From: Telmatospirillum sp.
GTDB lineage: Bacteria > Pseudomonadota > Alphaproteobacteria > Rhodospirillales > Magnetospirillaceae
DNA: 64,000 bases
Direction of reading: 5' to 3'
Assembly (NCBI GenBank): GCA_009712185.1
Contig: WASQ01000036.1
Span: 16,390 to 80,389, forward strand
The notes under the pieces were generated by a model that saw nothing but the letters and a program-made list of their open reading frames with translations, ran no database searches and was not told the DNA's origin. Every line of letters begins with the position of its first letter. The first letter of the stretch is position 1. A program made the position numbers and the translations under genes. Below, in pieces: positions 53,779 through 64,000 of the stretch.

Positions 53779-55125
53779 TCATGGCACGATGTGGGACAGC
53801 ACCAGGATCAGGCCCAGTGAGACCACGGAGGCCAGGATGGTGCCGCCCGTGAATTTCTTGAGAGCGTCGGGCAGCGGAACTCCCAGATATTCCTTGACGA
53901 CCCAGAAAGCGGAGTCGGTGACGTGGGTCCAGCCGATCGCCCCGCTGCCGATGGCGATGACCATGATCTCGCGACTGATACCGGGCGCGCCGGCCAGCAA
54001 CGGTGTCACCATTCCGGCCGCGCTGATCATCGCGACAGTTGCCGATCCCACGGCAAAATGCATCAGGCCGGCGACCAGCCAGGCGAGGAAAATCGGGCTG
54101 AGACTGGTCCGGGCCAGCTCTGCGGCGAGAACCTTGCCGATGCCGCTGTCGATCAGCATCCCGTTGAATGCGCCGCCGGCGCCGATGATCAGCAGAATTC
54201 CGGCAAGCGGCGGGAAGCATCTCTGGGTGGCCTGCTGCAAGTCCTCCATCGTGCTGCCGCGCCGGAGCCCCAGCGACCAGTAGGCGAACACGACGGCGAT
54301 GGTGAGCGCGGTCAAAGGGTTGCCGAGGAAAGATATGGTCTGCGCGGCGACAGTCTCTTTCGGCAGGCCGGCGGCCAGTGTTTTCATCACCATCAGCAGC
54401 AGCGGCAGCAGAATGGTGAACAGGGTGAGGCCGAACCCCGGCAGGGCGCGACCCTCGGCCAGGGGATCGCAGCGTTCCGCGATGAAGGCGTCCTGGTCCG
54501 ACGGCGCGGCCCGGACGCAACTGAGTTTGATCCAGACGGGTCCGGCAATGATGGCGGTTGGAAGTCCGACGATCAGTCCATAGAGGATGACCTTGCCGAT
54601 GTCGGCTCCCAGCATGCCGGTGATGGCCGTGGCCGCCGGATGCGGGGGCAGCATGCAATGCACCGTCATTAAGGACACCGCCAGTGGAACGCCAAGATAA
54701 AGCAGATTGATTTTGGTCTCGCGGGCCACGACATAGACCAGCGGAATGAGCAGAACGTATCCCACTTCGAAAAAGACGGGGATACCGGCAATAAAGCCGA
54801 CCATCATCATGACCCAACTGGCGCGCTGATGACCGAGGCTGGAGAGTAATGTCTGGGCAATGCGTTCCGCTCCGCCCGATTCTTCCAGCATTTTGCCCAG
54901 AATGCTGCCAAGACCGATGATTGCCGCCAGAAATCCCAGGGTATCGCCCATCCCCTTTTCGAAGGAGGAGACGATCCCGGACAGCGGCATTCCGGTGCCG
55001 AGACCGACAACAAAACAGGCCGCAAGCAGTGCCAGAAATGCGTGGACCTTGACCTTGACGATCAGGACGACAATCACCGCAATCGCAGCGAATAAAACCA
55101 GTAATAATCCTGTGCTTCCTCCCAC
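53779..55125 (-). CDS. dsdX: D-serine transporter (GntP family)
   Basis: A 448-residue inner-membrane permease of the GntP family with 12 or more helices. It begins LLLVLFAAIAVIVVLIVKVKVHAFLALL, and has the GIPVFFEVGYVLLIPLVYV and HCMLPPHPAATAI motifs shared by GntT and DsdX, and late HVTDSAFWVVKEYLG. E. coli DsdX is 445 residues. The start is GTG with GGGAGG six bases upstream. It is the first gene of the operon with dsdA and dsdC. Confidence 0.9.
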   Translation of the reverse strand: MGGSTGLLLVLFAAIAVIVVLIVKVKVHAFLALLAACFVVGLGTGMPLSGIVSSFEKGMGDTLGFLAAIIGLGSILGKMLEESGGAERIAQTLLSSLGHQRASWVMMMVGFIAGIPVFFEVGYVLLIPLVYVVARETKINLLYLGVPLAVSLMTVHCMLPPHPAATAITGMLGADIGKVILYGLIVGLPTAIIAGPVWIKLSCVRAAPSDQDAFIAERCDPLAEGRALPGFGLTLFTILLPLLLMVMKTLAAGLPKETVAAQTISFLGNPLTALTIAVVFAYWSLGLRRGSTMEDLQQATQRCFPPLAGILLIIGAGGAFNGMLIDSGIGKVLAAELARTSLSPIFLAWLVAGLMHFAVGSATVAMISAAGMVTPLLAGAPGISREIMVIAIGSGAIGWTHVTDSAFWVVKEYLGVPLPDALKKFTGGTILASVVSLGLILVLSHIVP

Positions 55126-56824
<1,699 letters not shown>

Positions 56825-56827
56825 GCG

Positions 56828-57841
56828 ATGCCCGCGATGAATATGATCCAGGCGGTGAACTCGGCCATGGACACCATGCTGGCCCGCAATCCCGATATCG
56901 TCATTTTCGGCGAGGACGTCGGTTATTTCGGCGGCGTCTTCCGGGCGACCGAGGGATTGCAGCGGAAGTACGGATTGGAGCGGACCTTCGACACCCCGAT
57001 CGCCGAGGCCGGAATCCTGGGCGTTGCCGTCGGAATGGGAGCTTACGGATTGCGTCCGGTGGTCGAGATCCAATTCGCCGACTACATCTATCCCGCCCTC
57101 GACCAGCTTGTGTCCGAGGCGGCGCGGCTGCGTTACCGGTCGGCCGGAGAGTTCATTTCCCCATTGACGGTTCGCGTGCCCTGCGGCGGTGGAATTTTCG
57201 GTGGCCAGACCCACAGCCAGAGCCCCGAGGGCATTTTCACCCATGTCTGCGGCTTGAAAACCGTCATTCCCTCCAACCCTTATGACGCCAAGGGCCTGCT
57301 GATCAGCGCCATCGAGGATGACGATCCGGTTCTGTTCTTCGAACCGAAGCGCCTTTACAACGGGCCGTTCGACGGGCATCCGGAACGCCCGGCGACGATC
57401 TGGGCCAATCATCCCCGGGGAGAGGTTCCGGAGGACTATTACGCCATTCCTTTGGGAAAGGCGGCCATCGTCAGGCCCGGGCGCGATGTCACCGTGCTGG
57501 CTTATGGAACCATGGTTCATGTGGCGGAAGCCGCCGCCGCGGAAACCGGCATCGACGCCGAGATTCTGGATCTTCGGACCCTGCTGCCCCTCGATATCGA
57601 CGCCGTGGTGGCGTCTGTCAGCAAGACCGGCCGCTGCGTCATCGTCCACGAGGCCACCCGTACCAGCGGTTTCGGCGCGGAACTGGCGGCCCTGGTCCAG
57701 GAACATTGCTTCTACCACCTGGAGGCGCCGATCCAGAGGGTCACCGGATGGGACACGCCCTATCCCTATTCCCTGGAATGGCACTACTTTCCCGGTCCGG
57801 GCCGGGTCGGCGACGCGTTGCGCAAAGTGATGGAGGCGTAA
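56828..57841 (+). CDS. bkdA2: Branched-chain 2-oxoacid dehydrogenase E1 beta
   Basis: A 337-residue subunit completing the E1 active site: N-terminal FGEDVGYFGGVFRATEGL, with the Glu that activates TPP, then DTPIAEAGILGVAVGMG and the C-terminal VHEATRTSGFGAEL and WDTPYPYSLEWHYFPG. The PYPYSLEWHYFP ending separates it from pyruvate dehydrogenase E1 beta. It follows bkdA1 after three bases. Confidence 0.94.
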   Translation: MPAMNMIQAVNSAMDTMLARNPDIVIFGEDVGYFGGVFRATEGLQRKYGLERTFDTPIAEAGILGVAVGMGAYGLRPVVEIQFADYIYPALDQLVSEAARLRYRSAGEFISPLTVRVPCGGGIFGGQTHSQSPEGIFTHVCGLKTVIPSNPYDAKGLLISAIEDDDPVLFFEPKRLYNGPFDGHPERPATIWANHPRGEVPEDYYAIPLGKAAIVRPGRDVTVLAYGTMVHVAEAAAAETGIDAEILDLRTLLPLDIDAVVASVSKTGRCVIVHEATRTSGFGAELAALVQEHCFYHLEAPIQRVTGWDTPYPYSLEWHYFPGPGRVGDALRKVMEA

Positions 57842-57845
57842 GGCG

Positions 57846-59138
57846 ATGGTCCAGTATGTGTTCAAGATGCCCGACGTCGGCGAAGGCACCGCCGAGGCCG
57901 AGATCGTCGCCTGGCATATCGCGGTTGGCGACCGGGTCCGCGAGGACCAGCCGATGGTCGATGTCATGACCGACAAGGCCACGGTCGAGCTTCCGAGCCC
58001 GGTCGCCGGACGTGTCGTCGCCCTTCATGGGGCGCCGGGCGAGATGGCGACCGTGGGAGCGCCGCTGGTGGTGTTTGAGCGCGACGGGGAAGAACCTGTC
58101 GCGGAGTCCGCCACGACGGCGGCCCTTCCTTCCGCTGTTTCAGCCGTCTCCGAGCCCATCCCCGCCTTCGTGGCGCGGGCCGGCGGGCCAGACCGGCGGG
58201 ATGGCGGCGGCGGGGATCTGCCGGCGCCCGACCAGCCCGCCCCTGTCGCAAAGCCGGTGGCGCGGACCGCCAGAAAAGTCCTGGCGTCGCCGGCGGTGCG
58301 CCGCCGCGCCCTCGACATGGGCATCCCGCTCGGTCTGGTCGCGGGCCGCGGGCCGGCCGGCCGCGTCACTCAGGCCGATCTCGATGCCTATGCCGCGCAT
58401 GGCGCAGAGATGCCGGCGCCGGGGCGCCCGGTGGAACGCCAGGGTGTGACCGAGGTGCGGGTGATCGGTCTGCGCCGGCGGATCGCGGAGCGGATGGCCG
58501 AGGCGAAACGGACCATCCCTCATTTCAGTTATATCGAAGAGGTCGATGTCACGGCGTTGGAGGATTTGCGCCTCCATCTCAACGGCAAATATGACGGCCG
58601 GCGGGAAAAACTCACCATTCTGGCCTTCCTGATGCGCGCCCTGGTGCGTGCCGTCGACGATTTCCCGCAGATCAACGCCCTCTATGACGGCGAGGCGGGC
58701 GTTCTGAAACGGTCGGGGCCGGTCCATATCGGAATCGCCGCCGCGACGCCGGGAGGACTGATGGTTCCGGTCGTCCGCCATGCCGAGGCGCGCGACCTGT
58801 GGGACGCGGCCGCCGAGGTGGCAAGACTGGCGCGCGCCGCGCGGGAGGGGCGCGCCACGCGGGACGAGCTTCAGGGCTCGACCATCACCATCTCCAGCCT
58901 GGGACCATTGGGCGGCATCGCCGCCACGCCGGTGATCAATCCGCCGGAAGTCGCCATCGTCGGCGTCAACAAGGTGGTTGAGCGTCCCATGGTGCGGGAG
59001 GGCCAGATCGTCGTCCGCAAGATGATGAATCTGTCGTCCTCCTTCGACCATCGGGTGGTCGACGGCTGGGATGCCGCCAGTTTCATTCAAACGGTGAAGG
59101 GACTGCTGGAGCATCCCGCCACGCTTTTTCTGGAGTGA
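57846..59138 (+). CDS. bkdB: Branched-chain 2-oxoacid dehydrogenase E2 (lipoamide acyltransferase)
   Basis: A 430-residue core enzyme. The N-terminal lipoyl domain has DVMTDKATVELPSP with the lipoyl-lysine at about 44. A Pro/Ala-rich linker leads to the peripheral-subunit binding domain (LASPAVRRRALDMGIPLGLV, near 140-175). The catalytic acyltransferase domain ends in SSSFDHRVVDGWDAASF with the HxxxDG motif. It forms the multimeric scaffold for E1 and E3. Confidence 0.94.
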   Translation: MVQYVFKMPDVGEGTAEAEIVAWHIAVGDRVREDQPMVDVMTDKATVELPSPVAGRVVALHGAPGEMATVGAPLVVFERDGEEPVAESATTAALPSAVSAVSEPIPAFVARAGGPDRRDGGGGDLPAPDQPAPVAKPVARTARKVLASPAVRRRALDMGIPLGLVAGRGPAGRVTQADLDAYAAHGAEMPAPGRPVERQGVTEVRVIGLRRRIAERMAEAKRTIPHFSYIEEVDVTALEDLRLHLNGKYDGRREKLTILAFLMRALVRAVDDFPQINALYDGEAGVLKRSGPVHIGIAAATPGGLMVPVVRHAEARDLWDAAAEVARLARAAREGRATRDELQGSTITISSLGPLGGIAATPVINPPEVAIVGVNKVVERPMVREGQIVVRKMMNLSSSFDHRVVDGWDAASFIQTVKGLLEHPATLFLE

Positions 59139-59142
59139 CGCG

Positions 59143-60564
59143 ATGAGCAATCCTTTATCCACCACCGTTCTCGTCATCGGCGGCGGACCCGCGGGTTATG
59201 TCGCGGCGGTTCGGGCCGGACAACTCGGCCTTGACACCACTCTTGTCGAGGCTGAGCGTCTGGGGGGAACCTGTCTTCTTAAAGGCTGTATTCCGTCGAA
59301 GGCCCTCATTCATGCCGCCGGCCAGTTCGCCGCCATGATGCGCGCGGCGGCAGGTCCGCATATCGGCATCCATCTGGCCGTTCCGCCGACATTGGATCTG
59401 GCGGAGACCATGGCGTGGAAGGACGGCATCGTCGACCGGCTGTCGAGCGGTGTCGCCGGATTGTTGAAGGGGGCGAATGTCCGGGTCCTGGCGGGCCGGG
59501 CTGAAATGCTGGATGGAAAGACCTGCCGGGTGGCGACGGCCTCCGGCGTCCAGGAGGTCGCCGCCACCCATGTGATTCTGGCAACCGGATCCCAACCGGT
59601 GTCGCTGCCCCACCTGCCCTTCGGTGGTCCCGTGATGTCCTCAACCGAGGCCCTGGCCCTGACGTCCCTTCCCCGGCGTTTGCTGGTGGTCGGGGCGGGG
59701 TATATCGGGCTGGAACTGGGGACCGCCTTCCGTCAACTGGGAAGCGAGGTATCGGTGGTGGAGGCGGCCAGCGAGATTTTGCCCCTCTATGACCGCAGCC
59801 TCACCGGTCCGGTCCGCCGCTGGATGGAGCGCGAGGGGATCGCGCTTTGGACCCAAAGCCGGGCGACCGGACTTTGCCCGGCCGGCGATGGCGTCGCCGT
59901 GACGATCGAGCGGACCGACGGATCGGCATCCCGTCGCGAGGAGATCGTCGTCGACAAGGTGCTGGTCACGGTCGGACGCCGCCCCAGGACCGAGGGCTGG
60001 GGCCTGGAGAATCTGGCCCTTGAGATGAATGGCCCCTTCGTCAGGGTCGACGATCAGTGCCGGACCTCGATGCGCCATGTCTGGGCGATCGGCGATCTGG
60101 TCGGGGAGCCCATGCTGGCCCATAAAGGATCGGCACAGGGAGAAATGGTCGCCGAGATCATCGCCGGCCATCGGCGCCGCTTCCAGCCGGTCGCCATTCC
60201 GGCGGTCTGCTTTACACAACCTGAGATTGTTTCTGTGGGGCTGTCTCCCGACGAGGCGAAACAACAGCAGATCCCCGTCACTGTCAGCCAGTTTCCGTTT
60301 TCGGCAAATGGCCGGGCCCTCAGCATGGAAGCCGGAGAGGACCACGGATTCGTCCGCATCGTCGCACGCGCCGACGACCATGTGATCCTGGGGGTGCAGG
60401 CGGTCGGCGCTCACGTCGCGGAGCTGTCCGCGGCGTTCGTCCAGGCCTTGGAGATGGGGGCGCTTCTGGAAGATATCTCCGGAATGATCCACGCCCATCC
60501 CACGCTGTCGGAGGCGTTCCCGGAGGCAACCCGCAAGGGAATTGGAATGGCGTTGCATGCCTGA
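59143..60564 (+). CDS. lpdV: Dihydrolipoyl dehydrogenase (E3)
   Basis: A 473-residue flavoprotein reoxidising the lipoyl groups of E2 with NAD. It has the N-terminal FAD GGGPAGYVAAVRAGQLG, the redox-active disulfide GGTCLLKGCIPSKAL (Cys44 and Cys49), the NAD site VVGAGYIGLELGTAFRQLG, the second FAD motif HVWAIGDLVGEPMLAHKGS, and the C-terminal catalytic HAHPTLSEAF. Named for the bkd operon context; it could also serve other 2-oxoacid complexes. Confidence 0.93.
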   Translation: MSNPLSTTVLVIGGGPAGYVAAVRAGQLGLDTTLVEAERLGGTCLLKGCIPSKALIHAAGQFAAMMRAAAGPHIGIHLAVPPTLDLAETMAWKDGIVDRLSSGVAGLLKGANVRVLAGRAEMLDGKTCRVATASGVQEVAATHVILATGSQPVSLPHLPFGGPVMSSTEALALTSLPRRLLVVGAGYIGLELGTAFRQLGSEVSVVEAASEILPLYDRSLTGPVRRWMEREGIALWTQSRATGLCPAGDGVAVTIERTDGSASRREEIVVDKVLVTVGRRPRTEGWGLENLALEMNGPFVRVDDQCRTSMRHVWAIGDLVGEPMLAHKGSAQGEMVAEIIAGHRRRFQPVAIPAVCFTQPEIVSVGLSPDEAKQQQIPVTVSQFPFSANGRALSMEAGEDHGFVRIVARADDHVILGVQAVGAHVAELSAAFVQALEMGALLEDISGMIHAHPTLSEAFPEATRKGIGMALHA

Positions 60565-60578
60565 CGCGCGCGTTTGCT

Positions 60579-60616
60579 CCCCCCTGGGCCGGCCGACCCC
60601 GATCGTCCCAGGGGGG
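60579..60616 (+). terminator. Hairpin after lpdV
   Basis: CCCCCCTGGG (60579-60588) pairs perfectly with CCCAGGGGGG (60607-60616) around an 18-base loop, beginning 14 bases after the stop. There is no T-tract. Confidence 0.45.
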
Positions 60617-61005
60617 GGCATTCCGGCTTGCCCGGGGGTGTCGGAGCCGCCTCAGGGGCAGCCCGCCGGATGGCGTCACACTCTCAACTAAAAGTATGAG
60701 ATATCAAAAAAGCAAAACTGGAAATACTTACTATTCCTACAAGTCTTGTTTCTCAACCTTCCAAATCGTTTTCCGTCTCCCTGATTCAGGCAGAAAGATC
60801 TATGCGGGATGGCAAGGCCGGACCCTGCCCAAGCATGCATACTGGAATGATCATTCTGCTATTTTCCTGAGCGCGCCACTCATGTTAGGCTTTTGAACCT
60901 TTGACGGGAGAGTCCGGCGTCGCATAATGATTATCACGATGCATCAGGAATTTTATTGCATCCGGATAATCGACGGCGGTCCCGCATAAAATTACCGTGG
61001 AATGT
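60617..61005. other. 390-bp gene-free stretch after the bkd operon
   Basis: AT-rich between about 60690 and 60980. An open frame at 60696-60896 begins with ATG but has no ribosome site and unusual composition, and I do not accept it. It probably holds the promoter of the small downstream gene. Confidence 0.45.
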
Positions 61006-61185
61006 ATGCCAATGATCCCGTTCGATGACATATCGACGTCCACGGACCGGTTGCGTGAGGTCCTGATTCTGCTGCTCAATCGAAAACACGCGGCCATGAG
61101 GGCCGGTGACATCGGGCAGATGGAGGAATTGGACGAGCGTTGTCGCGAGTTGACGGCGGAACTGCTGCGGCGCGAGGACAACTGA
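61006..61185 (+). CDS. Small coiled-coil protein of unknown function
   Basis: A 59-residue predicted protein (MPMIPFDDISTSTDRLREVL, then RKHAAMRAGDIGQMEELDER), highly helical with a leucine-heptad-like pattern and a charged C-terminus, reminiscent of FliT/FlgN-like or other small export chaperones, but too short to place. The ribosome site is poor and a GTG nine bases earlier is an alternative. No flagellar gene is nearby. The region from 61186 to 61436, before sbcD, is gene-free. Confidence 0.45.
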   Translation: MPMIPFDDISTSTDRLREVLILLLNRKHAAMRAGDIGQMEELDERCRELTAELLRREDN

Positions 61186-61436
61186 TCCGTTTCCCGATCG
61201 CGGTGGTCGCTGCCGGTCACGGCGGCGTCAACCGGCCCTGAGCCCGGATCCGCCGTATCCCGTGGCTTCGCGCCGGCGATGGCGTGGGCCCAAGGGCGGC
61301 CGCGCGCCGTCGCCCTATCCTTCCTCCTGTCCGTCCCCTCGTTTCAACAAGACGCTTGTCCCCCGCCCCGGCCTGGGTCATGACATCGCCCGGGCGGGAC
61401 TTTCGCCTTGTCTGGAGTCTGGAAGAGGGTTGCTCC

Positions 61437-62699
61437 TTGCGCATCATTCATACCGCTGACTGGCACCTGGGACAGGAGTTCCACGGATTTCCGAGGGAAA
61501 CGGAGCATACCGCCTTTCTGGCATGGCTCGAGGACCGGCTGGTGGAGCATCGCGTTGACGCCCTGCTGGTGTCCGGAGACATCTTCGACAGCCAGAATCC
61601 ACCGGTCAGCGCCCAGCGCCAGCTTTATCAGTTCATCGGCCGGATCGCGACACGGCTGCCGTGGTTGCGCGTCGTCATAACGGGCGGCAATCACGATTCG
61701 GCCGGCCGGTTGGAGGCGCCCGGTCCGCTTCTCGACGCATTCGGCGTCAGGGTGATCGGAAGCCTTCCGAGAACGGCCGGCGGCGCGATCGATCCGGATC
61801 GCCTTCTGGTTCCGCTGGACTCCGCCGACGGCGGGCCGGGCCTCCTTTGCATTGCCATGCCCTTCCTGCGTCCGGCCGATCTTCCCCCGACTGGCGGCAA
61901 TGACGGCGTCGACGAGGAACGGGATCCCCTGATCGAAGGGGTCCGCTCCCTCTACCGCGAGGCATTCTTGTTGGCCGCCCGCCGGTTGCGACCAGGCCAG
62001 AGGCTGGTCGCCATGGGGCATTGCTATATGACCGGAGGGGAGATTTCCGAGATGTCCGAGCGGCGGATCCTGGGGGGCAATCAGCATGCCCTGCCCGCCG
62101 ATATTTTTCCAGAGGACGTGGCTTATGTCGCCCTCGGCCATCTGCATAAGGCGCAATCGGTCGGCGGCCGGCCCCATATGCGCTATTCCGGATCGCCTTT
62201 GCCGCTGTCGGTATCCGAACGGGACTACCGGCATCAGGTCATGCTGGTTGAAATCGGCGACGGCCCGGTGTCGTTGACCCCGCTCATCGTCCCCAGAACC
62301 ATTCCGGTCCTCAGGATCCCCGACCATGGAACGGCCTCTCCGGAGGAGGTGCTGGCGCGTGCCGCATCCCTCGACCTGCCTTTGCCGCCGTCCCCGGACC
62401 TGATGCCCTATCTCGAAGTCGCGGTTGTGCTGTCCGCTCCGGCCCCCGGGTTGCGTCGGGAACTCGACGCCGCCCTGGACGGCAAGCCGGTCCGGCTGGC
62501 ACGCCTGACCGTCTCGTCCGATCGGCGGCCGGGGCGCGATCCGGCGGTTCCGGTTCCCGATCTGGCCGATCTGCATCCCGAGGATGTGTTCCGTCGCTGC
62601 TGGGCGGACCGTTATTCGGAACCGCCGCCCGGGGATGTTCTGGACAGTTTCCGGGGACTGCTGGAGGAGATTGATAGCGACGGGGAGGGTCGGGTATGA
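61437..62699 (+). CDS. sbcD: SbcD nuclease subunit
   Basis: A 420-residue Mre11-type metallophosphoesterase, the nuclease of the SbcCD complex that cleaves hairpins and DNA ends with blocked termini. It has IIHTADWHLGQEFHGFPRETEH, VSGDIFDSQNPP, VVITGGNHDSAGRLEAPGPL, AMGHCYMTGGEISEMS and VALGHLHKAQSV, the full metal set. The frame opens 51 codons earlier, but that part is Arg/Pro-rich and lies over non-coding sequence. I start at a TTG with AGAGGG seven bases upstream, immediately before the conserved first strand. The stop overlaps sbcC. Confidence 0.88.
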   Translation: MRIIHTADWHLGQEFHGFPRETEHTAFLAWLEDRLVEHRVDALLVSGDIFDSQNPPVSAQRQLYQFIGRIATRLPWLRVVITGGNHDSAGRLEAPGPLLDAFGVRVIGSLPRTAGGAIDPDRLLVPLDSADGGPGLLCIAMPFLRPADLPPTGGNDGVDEERDPLIEGVRSLYREAFLLAARRLRPGQRLVAMGHCYMTGGEISEMSERRILGGNQHALPADIFPEDVAYVALGHLHKAQSVGGRPHMRYSGSPLPLSVSERDYRHQVMLVEIGDGPVSLTPLIVPRTIPVLRIPDHGTASPEEVLARAASLDLPLPPSPDLMPYLEVAVVLSAPAPGLRRELDAALDGKPVRLARLTVSSDRRPGRDPAVPVPDLADLHPEDVFRRCWADRYSEPPPGDVLDSFRGLLEEIDSDGEGRV

Positions 62700-64000
62700 G
62701 GATCCTGGCTATCCGGGGCGCCAATCTGGCGAGCCTCGCCGGCCCTTTTGAGATCGACTTCGAGGCCCCGCCCCTGGCCGATGCCGGTCTGTTCGCCATC
62801 ACCGGACCCACCGGGGCCGGCAAGAGCACGGTGCTCGACGCCCTGTCCCTGGCGCTTTATGACCGGTTGCCACGGCTTGCCAATGCGGCGCGCTCAACGA
62901 TCGGCCAGGGCGACGAGGATGGCCTTCTTGTCAGCACCGATGTGCGGACCATTCTGAGGCACGGTGCCGGGCAAGGGTATGCGGAGGTGGATTTCGTCGG
63001 GTGCGATCTTTGCCGCTATCGCGCGCGATGGAGCGTGCAACGAGCCAGACGGCGGGCCGACGGGCGCATCCAGGCGCAGAGCCTGTCGCTGGCGGCTCTC
63101 GGCGATGGCACCCTTCTCGGGGGAACCAAGTTGGAAACCCTGGCCGCCATCCGTGAGAAGAGCGGCCTCGACTATGAGCAGTTCCGCCGGTCGGTTCTGC
63201 TGGCGCAGCAGGATTTCGACGCCTTTCTGAAGGCCAGTCCGACCCAGCGGGCGGCTCTCCTGGAGCTGATGACGGGAACGGACGTCTATTCGCGCCTGTC
63301 CATGGCCGCCTATGAAAGGACCCGCGACGCGAAGTCGACCCTGGACGCGCTGACGGTGGAGGCCGGACGTACGGCGTTGCTCCTGCCGGAGGAACGGGAC
63401 GCTGTCATGGCCGAGGCAAAGGCGGCCGAGGAGGAATTGGCGGCCAGTGTGCAGGAGATCGGCCGCCTGGGGACCGATATCGGATGGTATCGGCGACTGG
63501 CCCAGTTGCGGGAGGCGGTTCAGGCCGCGGAGGCCGGGCTGGAGGATGCGGTCGCGGCCGATCAGGCCATGGCTCCGGATCGCGAGCGGCTGGCGGGCTG
63601 GCGCCGTGCCCGGGACTGTGAGCGTGATCTGCGTGAGGTCGAGAGGACTGCCGCCCTGGTCCGGGAGTTGTCGGCCGCACGATCCAGGGCGGAGGCCGCC
63701 GCCACCGCCCTGGCTGGCGAAGCCGAGGAAGCCAGGAAGGATGCCGAGCGTTTCCGGGTCGCCGAAGAGGAGGCGGAGGCGAGGATCGCGTCCGCCGGCC
63801 CGGATCTGGATCGCGCGTCCGATCTGGACGCCGCGATCGAGGCCGCCGCGGTTCATCTTTCGCGCATGCGCGACCGCAAAACGACCGCAATGGCCGCCGT
63901 CGACGCCCAGCGGACGTCCGCCGTCCGGTTGGCCGGACAATGCGATGTGGCGGCGCGGGACCTGCGGACGCTGGAGGAGTGGCTGAGCGGTCATGCCGGT
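62696..64000 (+). CDS. sbcC: SbcC ATPase subunit (3' end outside window)
   Basis: The first 435 codons of a Rad50-like SMC-type ATPase. It begins MRILAIRGANLASLAGPFEIDF with Walker A FAITGPTGAGKSTVLDALSLALYD (near residues 33-56), then the LLAQQDFDAFLKASPTQRAALLELMTGTDVYSRL segment that marks SbcC. It enters the first arm of the long coiled coil, with Ala/Glu/Arg-rich heptads, and is still open at the window edge. Its start overlaps the sbcD stop (ATGA), so the two subunits are made together. Confidence 0.92.
   Translation, partial: MRILAIRGANLASLAGPFEIDFEAPPLADAGLFAITGPTGAGKSTVLDALSLALYDRLPRLANAARSTIGQGDEDGLLVSTDVRTILRHGAGQGYAEVDFVGCDLCRYRARWSVQRARRRADGRIQAQSLSLAALGDGTLLGGTKLETLAAIREKSGLDYEQFRRSVLLAQQDFDAFLKASPTQRAALLELMTGTDVYSRLSMAAYERTRDAKSTLDALTVEAGRTALLLPEERDAVMAEAKAAEEELAASVQEIGRLGTDIGWYRRLAQLREAVQAAEAGLEDAVAADQAMAPDRERLAGWRRARDCERDLREVERTAALVRELSAARSRAEAAATALAGEAEEARKDAERFRVAEEEAEARIASAGPDLDRASDLDAAIEAAAVHLSRMRDRKTTAMAAVDAQRTSAVRLAGQCDVAARDLRTLEEWLSGHAG

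Noticed and set aside
60696..60896. 66-codon frame after the bkd operon
   Set aside because: No ribosome site and an odd Tyr/Ser/Lys-rich start in an AT-rich spacer; not enough to call a gene.

Overview
This window comes from a GC-rich (roughly 65%) alphaproteobacterial chromosome, most likely of the Rhodospirillales. The main support is the minus-strand block mltB, rlpA, dacA-type carboxypeptidase, tmk, holB, metG, tatD and an MBL-fold hydrolase, an arrangement I associate with that order. No rRNA, replication origin or CRISPR array is seen. One tRNA gene, tRNA-Ser(UGA), is present.

Left part (1-5.5 kb): glyA reads leftwards behind a clear ZTP (pfl-motif) riboswitch. Next to it is a compact accessory operon (Phd/YefM-like protein, DUF6922-like small protein, AbiEii nucleotidyltransferase toxin) behind three tandem copies of an 8-bp palindrome. 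A chemoreceptor follows, with a long AT-rich inverted repeat upstream.

5.4-21.6 kb: housekeeping block (MBL hydrolase, tatD, metG, holB, tmk, dacA-type, rlpA, mltB), then divergent greB and a heavy-metal RND efflux operon (small secreted protein, czcC, czcB, czcA), then tRNA-Ser.

21.6-27.6 kb: an accessory and degraded zone. It holds a frameshifted large serine recombinase remnant beside the tRNA, a broken Phd-type antitoxin with a perfect 16-bp operator-like palindrome, an 18-codon ORF with its own ribosome site and terminator, an MsbA-like ABC exporter, and a resolvase / zeta toxin / antitoxin module. That module lies between co-linear N- and C-terminal fragments of one P-loop kinase.

27.6-47.4 kb: signalling and metabolism. 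There is a periplasmic binding protein plus hybrid kinase (a split BvgS-like arrangement); a minus-strand run of cysteine desulfurase, methyltransferase, acetyltransferases, GFA-family protein and MFS exporter; an EamA transporter; a hybrid kinase plus HD-GYP response regulator; an aldo/keto reductase plus amidohydrolase pair that looks like L-fucose oxidation; an unlinked LpxA paralogue; and an HdrB-like protein.

47.4-64 kb: a protein joining an endonuclease Q-like PHP nuclease to a UvrD-type helicase; a small lipoprotein; the D-serine operon dsdX-dsdA-dsdC; the branched-chain 2-oxoacid dehydrogenase operon bkdA1-bkdA2-bkdB-lpdV; and sbcD-sbcC, with sbcC cut by the window edge.

Several short stretches stand out because they are far more AT-rich than their surroundings, including one inside the kinase domain of an intact histidine kinase gene and one inside the EamA gene. 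Four short tandem repeats lie between genes.
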